6,983 nucleotides of DNA, taken from positions 1-6,983 of the forward strand of contig JAITWP010000273.1 of assembly GCA_031285365.1 (NCBI GenBank), given 5' to 3'. How positions within the stretch are numbered: position 1 is the first letter of the stretch; every line of letters starts with the position of its first letter. A model generated the notes under the pieces. The model searched no databases. It was not told where the DNA came from and saw nothing but the letters and a program-made list of their open reading frames with translations. The stretch comes from Azoarcus sp. GTDB taxonomy: Bacteria > Pseudomonadota > Gammaproteobacteria > Burkholderiales > Rhodocyclaceae. The translations under genes were made by a program, and so were the position numbers. This document shows, in pieces, positions 1 to 5,166 of this stretch.

Positions 1-199
1 CGGCGGAAGTGATGGTGATGCCACGCTCCTGTTCCTGATCCATCCAGTCCATGGTGGCCGCGCCGTCATGCACCTCGCCAAGTGTATGGTTGACGCCGGT
101 GTAGAAAAGGATGCGCTCGGTCGTCGTCGTCTTGCCGGCGTCGATATGGGCGGAGATACCAATATTGCGGTATCGCTCAATGGGTGTCTTGCGAGCCAC
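1..199 (-). CDS. fusA: Elongation factor G, N-terminal part (cut by window edge)
   Basis: Only the first 66 codons are present; the rest lies beyond the left edge. The translation begins MARKTPIERYRNIGISAHID and contains the GTP-binding P-loop AHIDAGKT (residues 17-24), followed by TTTERILFYTG and, at 59-66, the switch I segment RGITITSA. These are hallmarks of EF-G, the GTPase that drives ribosomal translocation. The start is GTG (197-199), chosen because it gives the canonical MARKTPIERYRNIG N-terminus; an AGGA Shine-Dalgarno (208-211) sits 8 bases upstream, and no in-frame ATG gives a better start. It is the third gene of the str operon, 105 bases after rpsG, and is presumably cotranscribed with it. 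Identity is very secure. The rare GTG start may moderate initiation (inference). Confidence 0.97.
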   Translation of the reverse strand, partial: MARKTPIERYRNIGISAHIDAGKTTTTERILFYTGVNHTLGEVHDGAATMDWMDQEQERGITITSA

Positions 200-261
200 G
201 ATGTCTATCCTGGTTGCACACTGTTGCGAGCGTGCTCTAAAGCGTTACAGGTTACAAAACA

Positions 262-286
262 ATCGAGCCCTTCGAGAGGGCCCGAT
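262..286 (-). terminator. Weak terminator-like hairpin between rpsG and fusA
   Basis: On the minus strand, ATCGGGCCCT and AGGGCTCGAT pair over 10 bp with one G-T wobble around a 5-base loop (272-276). Downstream of the stem the minus strand reads TGTTTTGT, a broken T tract. The hairpin lies inside an operon rather than at its end, so it may cause partial termination, processing or mRNA stabilisation rather than full termination. A second small inverted repeat, CTGATC/GATCAG (293-308), spans the rpsG stop codon. The hairpin is seen in the sequence; its role is inferred. Confidence 0.4.
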
Positions 287-304
287 TCGCTACTGATCGG
301 TTGA

Positions 305-775
305 TCAGAAGCGGTAGTGAGAGAATGCCTTGTTGGCCTCGGCCATCCGGTGTACTTCATCTCGTTTCTTCATCGCCGCGCCACGACCTTCGGACGCTTC
401 GAGCAATTCACCGGCCAGACGTTGCGCCATCGACTTTTCGGCGCGCTTGCGCGCGGCTTCACGCAACCAGCGCATGGACAGCGCCATGCGGCGGGACGGG
501 CGCACTTCGACCGGCACCTGGTAGTTCGCGCCACCGACGCGGCGGCTCTTGACTTCGACAACCGGCTTCACGTTGGCCACTGCGGCGGAGAAAATTTCCA
601 GCGGATCCTTGTCCGCCTTGGCGGCGATGTGCTCGAACGCGCCATAGACGATACGTTCGGCCACCGACTTCTTGCCGGAGTGCATGATGACATTGATGAA
701 CTTGGAAACATCCTGCGACGCGAACTTGGGGTCGGGCAGGATTTCACGTTTCGGTACTTCGCGACGACGCGGCAT
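305..775 (-). CDS. rpsG: 30S ribosomal protein S7
   Basis: The 156-residue product matches S7 over its full length: N-terminus MPRRREVPKREILPDPKFAS, the conserved KFINVIMHSGKKSVAERIVY block, VKSRRVGGANYQVPVEV and RWLREAARKR, and the C-terminus KAFSHYRF. S7 binds the 3' major domain of 16S rRNA, nucleates assembly of the 30S head and lies near the exit site for tRNA. The length is the usual one for bacterial S7. The ATG is preceded by GAGAGG with a 5-base gap. It follows rpsL after only 33 bases and precedes fusA by 105 bases, the standard str operon order. In E. coli S7 represses its own translation through a longer rpsL-rpsG intercistronic RNA structure; this spacer looks too short to hold an equivalent. 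Confidence 0.99.
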   Translation of the reverse strand: MPRRREVPKREILPDPKFASQDVSKFINVIMHSGKKSVAERIVYGAFEHIAAKADKDPLEIFSAAVANVKPVVEVKSRRVGGANYQVPVEVRPSRRMALSMRWLREAARKRAEKSMAQRLAGELLEASEGRGAAMKKRDEVHRMAEANKAFSHYRF

Positions 776-808
776 GACAACCTCTCAAATAAATATGCGC
801 TGACCTGA

Positions 809-1186
809 TCAGGCCTTCTTCGGGCGCTTGGCACCGTACTTGGAACGCGACTGCTTGCGATCCTTCACCCCTTGCAGATCAAGGGAGCCACGCACGATGT
901 GATAACGCACGCCCGGCAAATCCTTCACACGACCGCCGCGAATCAGCACCACGGAGTGCTCTTGCAGGTTATGGCCTTCACCACCGATGTAGGAGATGAC
1001 CTCGAAGCCGTTGGTCAGGCGCACCTTGGCGACCTTACGCAACGCGGAGTTCGGTTTTTTCGGCGTCGTGGTGTAGACACGGGTGCAAACACCGCGTTTC
1101 TGCGGGCACGCGTCGAGCGCGGGCACCTTGCTCTTGGCCTCTTCCACCTGGCGCGGCTTGCGAACGAGCTGATTGATTGTCGGCAT
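809..1186 (-). CDS. rpsL: 30S ribosomal protein S12
   Basis: The 125-residue product is S12, the decoding-centre protein that monitors codon-anticodon pairing. It begins MPTINQLVRKPR and contains CPQKRGVCTRVYTTTPKKPN, GFEVISYIGGEGHNLQEHSV and RGGRVKDLPGVRYH. Lys43 in TPKKPNSA and Lys88 in RVKDLPG are intact; these are the positions commonly changed in streptomycin-resistant mutants, so the protein looks streptomycin-sensitive. Asp89 is the residue modified to beta-methylthio-Asp in E. coli. The open frame extends 31 codons further upstream to 1279, but the start at 1184-1186 gives the canonical S12 N-terminus, and the extension would run through a terminator hairpin. The Shine-Dalgarno is weak (GGGA, about 10 bases upstream). 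This is the first gene of the str operon here; rpoC is not upstream, as hemE diverges instead. Confidence 0.98.
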   Translation of the reverse strand: MPTINQLVRKPRQVEEAKSKVPALDACPQKRGVCTRVYTTTPKKPNSALRKVAKVRLTNGFEVISYIGGEGHNLQEHSVVLIRGGRVKDLPGVRYHIVRGSLDLQGVKDRKQSRSKYGAKRPKKA

Positions 1187-1200
1187 GCTTGAGAATTCCC

Positions 1201-1235
1201 AAAAAACCGAGGCAGCCCAGCACGGGCCGCCTCGG
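1201..1235 (-). terminator. Strong intrinsic-type terminator in the rpsL leader
   Basis: Read on the minus strand, CCGAGGCGGCCC (1224-1235) pairs with GGGCTGCCTCGG (1207-1218) over 12 bp with one G-T wobble and a 5-base loop. Six consecutive T follow at once (1206-1201). This is a textbook Rho-independent terminator. The only minus-strand gene near it is rpsL, whose start codon lies 14 bases beyond the T tract. It therefore sits either in the rpsL 5' leader, downstream of the candidate promoter at 1289-1317, or it protects the operon from transcripts entering from the right. Structure is certain; function is inferred. Confidence 0.75.
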
Positions 1236-1288
1236 CGGTTTATTCCGGCTTGTGGCTGACTACGACGGGTCTTCCACAAAGATTCGGG

Positions 1289-1317
1289 AGGATATAACGC
1301 ACGGACAACAGAGTCAA
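1289..1317 (-). promoter_or_regulatory. Candidate sigma-70 promoter of the str operon
   Basis: On the minus strand TTGACT (1312-1317, 5 of 6 to the -35 consensus) and TATCCT (1289-1294, 4 of 6 to the -10 consensus) are separated by exactly 17 bases. Transcription would start near 1282, giving a leader of roughly 95 bases before rpsL that includes the terminator hairpin. It is the best -35/-10 pair I found in the hemE-rpsL gap. No experimental support. Confidence 0.45.
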
Positions 1318-1426
1318 CGCATCGTGAACAGCGCCAGGATCTCCCCGTGACCAGACAGACAGGTGATAATGTCGCCCCTCACGCCTTTCTCGCAAATCCA
1401 AAATCCGCTTTCCCCTGGAGCCTACA

Positions 1427-2506
1427 TTGAGCCGCCTCAAGAACGATACTTTCCTGCGTGCACTGCTGCGCGAACCCACCGAATACACTCCCCTCTGGCT
1501 GATGCGTCAGGCGGGGCGCTACCTGCCCGAATACCGCGAAACCCGCAAACGCGCGGGCAACTTTCTCGCGCTGTGCAAGAGCCCGACGCTCGCCTGCGAA
1601 GTCACCCTGCAACCTCTGGCGCGTTTCGATCTGGATGCCGCCATTCTCTTCTCGGACATTCTGACCATCCCGGACGCGATGGGGCTTGGCCTGTATTTTT
1701 CAGAAGGCGAAGGCCCAAAATTCGAGCGCCCGCTCACTCAGGAACAGGACATCCGCAACCTCTCCGTACCCGACCCTCACGGCGAACTGCGCTACGTGAC
1801 GGACGCCGTGGCCGAAATCCGTCGGGCGCTCGACGGCAGCGTGCCACTGATCGGTTTTGCGGGCAGCCCATGGACTCTCGCCTGCTACATGGTCGAGGGC
1901 GGATCGAGCGACGACTACCGGGCCGTCAAGACCATGGCCTACAGCCGTCCCGATCTCATGCACCACATCCTGGATGTCAACACGCGAGCCGTCACGGCTT
2001 ACCTGAATGCCCAGATCGAATCCGGCGCACAGGCCGTGATGGTGTTCGACTCCTGGGGCGGCACGCTCTCCGCCGCTGCCTGGCGTGAATTCTCCCTCGC
2101 CTACCTGAAGAAAATCGCCGCAGGTCTCATCCGCGAACGGGAAGGACAGCGTGTGCCCGCCATCGTTTTCACCAAAGGCGGCGGTCTCTGGCTGGACGCG
2201 CTCGCCGACAGCGGATTCGATGCGGTCGGACTCGACTGGACAATCGACATCGGTCGCGCCCGTGAACAGGTCGGTGGCCGTGTTGCACTGCAAGGAAATC
2301 TCGACCCTGCCGTCCTGTTCGCCACACCGGAAGTGGTCACCGCCGAAGCGCGCAAGGTGCTCGATGCCTTCGGCCCGCATCCGGGCCATGTGTTCAACCT
2401 CGGGCACGGCATCTCGCAGCATACCCCGCCGGAGAACGTCGTCGCGCTGGTCGAAGCCGTGCACACGCATAGCAGGGAAATACGGCGGGATAGAAAAAAT
2501 ACATAG
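1427..2506 (+). CDS. hemE: Uroporphyrinogen III decarboxylase
   Basis: HemE removes the four acetate carboxyls of uroporphyrinogen III to give coproporphyrinogen III, a cytoplasmic step of heme synthesis. The 359-residue product carries the family signature LMRQAGRYLPEYR (25-37, with Arg27 and Arg31 in the substrate pocket), the catalytic Asp77 in ILFSDILTIPDAMGLGL, PLIGFAGSPWTLACYMVEGG with Tyr154, FTKGGG (249-253) and NLGHGI with His327. Length is close to E. coli HemE (about 354). The start is TTG: it gives MSRLKNDTFLRALL, aligning with E. coli MTELKNDRYLRALL, and a GGAG (1417-1420) lies 6 bases upstream. It diverges from the str operon and precedes priA in the same direction, but the 427-base gap and a terminator suggest separate transcripts. 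Confidence 0.98.
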   Translation: MSRLKNDTFLRALLREPTEYTPLWLMRQAGRYLPEYRETRKRAGNFLALCKSPTLACEVTLQPLARFDLDAAILFSDILTIPDAMGLGLYFSEGEGPKFERPLTQEQDIRNLSVPDPHGELRYVTDAVAEIRRALDGSVPLIGFAGSPWTLACYMVEGGSSDDYRAVKTMAYSRPDLMHHILDVNTRAVTAYLNAQIESGAQAVMVFDSWGGTLSAAAWREFSLAYLKKIAAGLIREREGQRVPAIVFTKGGGLWLDALADSGFDAVGLDWTIDIGRAREQVGGRVALQGNLDPAVLFATPEVVTAEARKVLDAFGPHPGHVFNLGHGISQHTPPENVVALVEAVHTHSREIRRDRKNT

Positions 2507-2549
2507 CAAATCACGTCCTTCCCCGACCGTCAGCGGGACATGCCGCCCC

Positions 2550-2586
2550 AACCCGTCTTGACTTATACACATGGACGGGTTTTTGT
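2550..2586 (+). terminator. Probable hemE terminator with a DnaA box in its loop
   Basis: AACCCGTC (2550-2557) pairs perfectly with GACGGGTT (2574-2581) around a 16-base loop, and the second arm runs into five T (2580-2584). It lies 44 bases after the hemE stop, a normal place for a Rho-independent terminator. The loop contains TTATACACA, a perfect match to the DnaA box consensus. The loop is longer than usual for a terminator, so it may instead, or also, serve as a protein-binding site. Confidence 0.5.
2563..2571 (+). promoter_or_regulatory. DnaA box TTATACACA
   Basis: This is a perfect match to the E. coli DnaA box consensus TTATNCACA, and it lies in the loop of the inverted repeat at 2550-2581. 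A second perfect box is 176 bases downstream (2739-2747) in the same orientation. That DnaA binds here is inferred. Confidence 0.55.
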
Positions 2587-2721
2587 GCACTGCGTTACAC
2601 ATTGTGACTGAAGGGTTTTTGGACAATTCTTAACACAATGATTAATAACAACTTTTTTTTGCCTCATCATGGGGCAAAACGTGCAATTTGTCACAATGGC
2701 GCTGGATGCCGGAGGCTGTAC

Positions 2722-2766
2722 CGGGTTTTCCCACAAAGTTATCCACAGAAACTGTGGGGAAACCCG
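2722..2766. repeat. Inverted repeat enclosing a perfect DnaA box
   Basis: CGGGTTTTCCCACA (2722-2735) and TGTGGGGAAACCCG (2753-2766) form a 14-bp stem with one G-T wobble around a 17-base loop. The loop contains TTATCCACA (2739-2747). The arms themselves carry degenerate boxes, TTTCCCACA (2727-2735) and, on the minus strand, TTCCCCACA (2753-2761), each two mismatches from consensus. A smaller perfect hairpin, CCACAG/CTGTGG with a 3-base loop (2743-2757), overlaps the box and excludes the larger fold. It is not followed directly by a T tract, so it is not a typical terminator. Confidence 0.7.
2739..2747 (+). promoter_or_regulatory. DnaA box TTATCCACA
   Basis: This is identical to the high-affinity R1-type DnaA box of E. 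coli oriC. It sits in the loop of the 2722-2766 inverted repeat, 187 bases before the priA start codon. Occupancy by DnaA is inferred from the exact match and from the second perfect box in the same spacer. Confidence 0.65.
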
Positions 2767-2919
2767 AGACACCTTTTTGCAGCAGATGCTTACCTCTGTT
2801 TACACGAATCACCTTCAAGCTTTTAAGCTAAACCATTGAAATAAATAAATTTTTTGAAAATACCCTCATTGTTTTTTTCGAATTTTCGTGTCAAGCCACT
2901 GATTTTCATAGGTTTTCAA

Positions 2920-2925
2920 TATAAA
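2920..2925 (+). promoter_or_regulatory. Candidate -10 element just before priA
   Basis: TATAAA lies 8 bases before the priA ATG within AT-rich DNA. If used, transcription would start at or within a few bases of the start codon, giving a leaderless or near-leaderless mRNA. That would fit the absence of any Shine-Dalgarno before priA. No good -35 is found at 16-18 bases upstream, so this is tentative. Confidence 0.25.
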
Positions 2926-2933
2926 CATTCGTC

Positions 2934-4925
2934 ATGCCTGTCGTCCGTGTAGCAATTCCCGTCCCCCTGCCGCAACCCTTCGACTATCTGGCCGAAGATG
3001 CCACGACGGAAGATATTGGCCGTTGCGTGCGGGTTCCGTTCGGGCGTGGAGAAAAAAACGGACTGATCCTGGCTCTGCCCGAAACAGCCGGAATCGATCC
3101 CGCGCGGCTGAAGCCGGTCATTCACATCCAGCGTGATGTGCCCCGGTTGCCGTCCGACTGGATGGAACTGGTTGAATTCACCGCCCGCTACTACCACGCA
3201 CCACCCGGCGAAGTCGTCGCGCTAGCGCTGCCGCCGAAACTGCTTCAGGGTAAAAGCACCAGGAAACCCGCTCTTCGCGCCACCGACCTCTCCGAACGCC
3301 ACCGCACTGGCGAGTTGCCCACCCTCACTACCGCCCAGGCCGACGTCCTGGCAACCTTGCGCGACGCCCCCGCCGGGTTCAAGGCATGGCTGCTCGCGGG
3401 CGTCACCGGCAGCGGCAAGACCGAAATCTACCTGCGCCTGACTGCCGACACACTGGCTGCCGGAGGCCAGGTGTTGATACTGGTTCCGGAAATCGCGCTC
3501 ACCCCCCAACTGGAGGAACGGGTACGCGCGCGGTTTCCCGCCGCCCGCATCATCAGCCTGCATTCGGGGATTGCCACGGGCGCACGGGCGCGCGGTTTCA
3601 GGCAAGCCCTGGACGGGCAGGTCGACATCGTGCTCGGCACACGGCTCGCGGTCTTCACTCCGCTGCCGGGGCTGGGTTTGATCCTGGTCGATGAAGAGCA
3701 CGATGCTTCCTACAAGCAACAGGAAGGCGTTCGCTATTCGGCGCGCGATCTCGCCGTCTGGCGCGCGCGTCAGCGCAATGTGCCGGTGGTGCTGGGGTCT
3801 GCCACACCTTCATTGGAGAGTTGGAGGCACGCACACAATGACCGTTACCACCTCCTGAGGCTGCCTGTCAGGGCACTGGCCAGCGCCCTGCCTGCGATCA
3901 GGATCATCGACACCCGCCGTTGTCGCCTCGACGAGGGCATCAGCCCGCCCCTGCATGAAGCCCTTGCCGCGCGGCTTGAGCGCAGCGAACAAAGCCTGGT
4001 GTTCCTCAACCGCCGCGGCTACGCGCCGGTGCTGGCCTGCCCTACCTGCGGATGGGTAAGCCAATGCCCGCATTGCTCGGCCAATCGGGTCGTCCACCTT
4101 GCCGACCGGCGATTGCGCTGCCACCACTGCGGCGCGGTCAGCCCCGTTCCCCGTGCCTGTCCGGGTTGCGGCAATAAGGACGTTCAACCATTCGGGCGCG
4201 GTACACAGCGAATCGAGGCAAGGCTTGCCGAACTTTTTCCCGCCGCGCGGGTGCTGCGGATCGACCGCGACGCCGCCCGCACCCCGGCTCGCCGCGAGTC
4301 GCTGCTGGCGAGCATTGCTGCAGGCGAGGCCGACATCCTCGTCGGAACCCAGATGATGGCCAAGGGCCACGACTTTCCCCGGCTCACCCTGGTCGGTGTT
4401 CTGGGCGCGGACGCCTCGCTGCACGCTGCCGACTTTCGTGCACCCGAACGCCTGTTCCAGCAGTTGATGCAGGTCGGAGGCCGTGCGGGCCGCGCGCAAT
4501 TGCCTGGCGAAGTCCTGATCCAGACCGAATATCCGGAGCATCCGCTCTACCGCTGTCTGATCCGGCACGATACCGATGCCTTCACCCGGATGGAACTCGA
4601 TCAGCGTCTTGCCGCCAATTTTCCGCCGTTCTCGTATCAGGCCATGCTGCGGGCCGACGCGCCGGAACTGGCGGCGGCAGTGGACTTCCTGCGTCGGGCC
4701 AGGATCGAGGCCGCCCCGCTTGCCGGATCATTGATCCGCCTCTTCGATCCCGTGCCGATGCGCATCACCCGCCTCGCGCGGCGCGAGCGCGCCCAGTTAT
4801 TGATCGAGTCCGACCGCCGCGCCGCGCTCCAGGACTTTCTCACGCGCTGGCTGGAGCGCATCCACGCCCTGTCCGCGCCGCATGACTTGCGCTGGCAGGT
4901 GGATGTGGATCCGTTGGAGGTGTAG
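2934..4925 (+). CDS. priA: Primosomal protein N' (replication-restart helicase)
   Basis: PriA is a 3'-to-5' superfamily 2 helicase that recognises stalled forks and D-loops and reloads the replicative helicase. The 663 residues show the N-terminal 3'-end-binding domain (about 1-105; MPVVRVAIPVPLPQPFDYL aligns with E. coli MPVAHVALPVPLPRTFDYL), Walker A GVTGSGKT (156-163), DEEHD (253-257), GSATPSLES (288-296), eight zinc-binding cysteines (369, 372, 378, 381, 396, 399, 409, 412), GTQMMAKGHDFP (471-482) and QVGGRAGRA (513-521). Walker A comes about 68 residues earlier than in E. coli: only about 25 residues separate the 3'-binding domain from the helicase core, so the winged-helix domain seems absent. 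The start is fixed by homology, yet no Shine-Dalgarno precedes it. An AT-rich DnaA-box region lies upstream; GC-rich repeats begin 3 bases after the stop. Confidence 0.97.
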   Translation: MPVVRVAIPVPLPQPFDYLAEDATTEDIGRCVRVPFGRGEKNGLILALPETAGIDPARLKPVIHIQRDVPRLPSDWMELVEFTARYYHAPPGEVVALALPPKLLQGKSTRKPALRATDLSERHRTGELPTLTTAQADVLATLRDAPAGFKAWLLAGVTGSGKTEIYLRLTADTLAAGGQVLILVPEIALTPQLEERVRARFPAARIISLHSGIATGARARGFRQALDGQVDIVLGTRLAVFTPLPGLGLILVDEEHDASYKQQEGVRYSARDLAVWRARQRNVPVVLGSATPSLESWRHAHNDRYHLLRLPVRALASALPAIRIIDTRRCRLDEGISPPLHEALAARLERSEQSLVFLNRRGYAPVLACPTCGWVSQCPHCSANRVVHLADRRLRCHHCGAVSPVPRACPGCGNKDVQPFGRGTQRIEARLAELFPAARVLRIDRDAARTPARRESLLASIAAGEADILVGTQMMAKGHDFPRLTLVGVLGADASLHAADFRAPERLFQQLMQVGGRAGRAQLPGEVLIQTEYPEHPLYRCLIRHDTDAFTRMELDQRLAANFPPFSYQAMLRADAPELAAAVDFLRRARIEAAPLAGSLIRLFDPVPMRITRLARRERAQLLIESDRRAALQDFLTRWLERIHALSAPHDLRWQVDVDPLEV

Positions 4926-4927
4926 GT

Positions 4928-4972
4928 ATTCCCCTCTATGGAGGGGTGGCTCGAAGGGCCGGGGTGGTTGCG
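4928..4972 (+). repeat. GC-rich palindromic repeat, copy 1 (left inverted arm)
   Basis: This 45-base element matches the reverse complement of 5119-5163 at 44 of 45 positions. It is built from two small palindromes: CCCCTC-TATG-GAGGGG (4931-4946) and GGCTC-GAA-GGGCC. The one difference between the copies, T here against C in copy 2, turns a G-C pair into a G-T pair in the second stem and so keeps it foldable. It starts 3 bases after the priA stop codon and may help end or protect the priA transcript. It resembles the REP class of intergenic repeats. Confidence 0.85.
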
Positions 4973-5118
4973 CGGACGCGCGTGCACTCATTCAGAGCGG
5001 GGTGTCACATGAGTACGCACCTCCCCACAACGAAACACACAAGATTCAGGGCTGCCAATTATTCATTCGCATCACAGCATGAGGAGGAGGAGGATTAAAT
5101 AGATGCTGAGCGTACCCA
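4973..5118. other. Spacer between the inverted repeat arms
   Basis: These 146 bases between the two facing repeats hold no recognisable gene. There is a GGA-rich trinucleotide run (four GAG/GGA steps near 5082-5095). This run would act as a strong ribosome-binding site for a 30-codon frame at 5103-5195, but that frame reads through the repeat arms, so it is probably fortuitous. I see no transposase or target-site duplication. Confidence 0.5.
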
Positions 5119-5163
5119 CGCAACCACCCCGGCCCTTCGGGCCACCCCTCCATAGAGGGGAAT
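5119..5163 (-). repeat. GC-rich palindromic repeat, copy 2 (right inverted arm)
   Basis: This is the inverted partner of 4928-4972 (44 of 45 positions), with the stems GGCCC/GGGCC and CCCCTC/GAGGGG. Together with copy 1 it forms a 236-base unit with 45-base inverted ends, the layout of a REPIN (two REP sequences facing each other) or a small MITE-like element. No target duplication is evident at the ends. Confidence 0.85.
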
Positions 5164-5166
5164 TAA

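Larger units (their letters stand above)
2507..2933. other. hemE-priA spacer: origin-like / DnaA-responsive intergenic region
   Basis: This gap of 427 bases holds no convincing gene; a Cys-rich minus-strand frame at 2563-2772 crosses the inverted repeats and resembles nothing I know. It contains two perfect DnaA boxes, each in the loop of an inverted repeat. It also has a 9-bp inverted repeat CATTGTGAC (2600-2608) / GTCACAATG (2690-2698) with an extra CACAATG (2634-2640), and a hairpin TTTTGCCTC/GGGGCAAAA (2657-2679). There is a direct repeat GGGTTTTTG (2577-2585, 2613-2621) and a palindrome AGCTTTTAAGCT (2818-2829). The last 113 bases are about 27% GC by hand count, far below the flanking genes. 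A DnaA-box cluster next to AT-rich DNA is the usual composition of a bacterial origin, but a DnaA-regulated priA promoter or titration site would look similar. Confidence 0.5.

Noticed and set aside
809..1279. Longer S12 with a 31-residue N-terminal extension
   Set aside because: The extension reads through the terminator hairpin, and the S12 family begins at the MPTINQLVRK methionine.
1365..1370. GATAAT as a -10 box for hemE
   Set aside because: No -35-like hexamer lies at 16-18 bases upstream and there is no extended -10 TG, so the hemE promoter is left unassigned.
1700..2626. Long 308-codon open frame on the minus strand opposite hemE
   Set aside because: It lies antisense to a fully recognised gene in GC-rich DNA, where such frames are common, and its translation resembles no known protein.
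2657..2679. Hairpin TTTTGCCTC/GGGGCAAAA as a terminator
   Set aside because: The T run is before the stem on the plus strand and becomes A on the minus strand, so neither strand has a T tract after the hairpin.
2563..2772. 69-codon Cys-rich frame on the minus strand in the hemE-priA gap
   Set aside because: It crosses all the inverted repeats and DnaA boxes, resembles no known protein, and I see no convincing ribosome-binding site.
3810..4568. 252-codon minus-strand frame opposite priA
   Set aside because: This is a shadow of the PriA coding frame; it runs across the helicase and zinc-binding motifs of the real gene.
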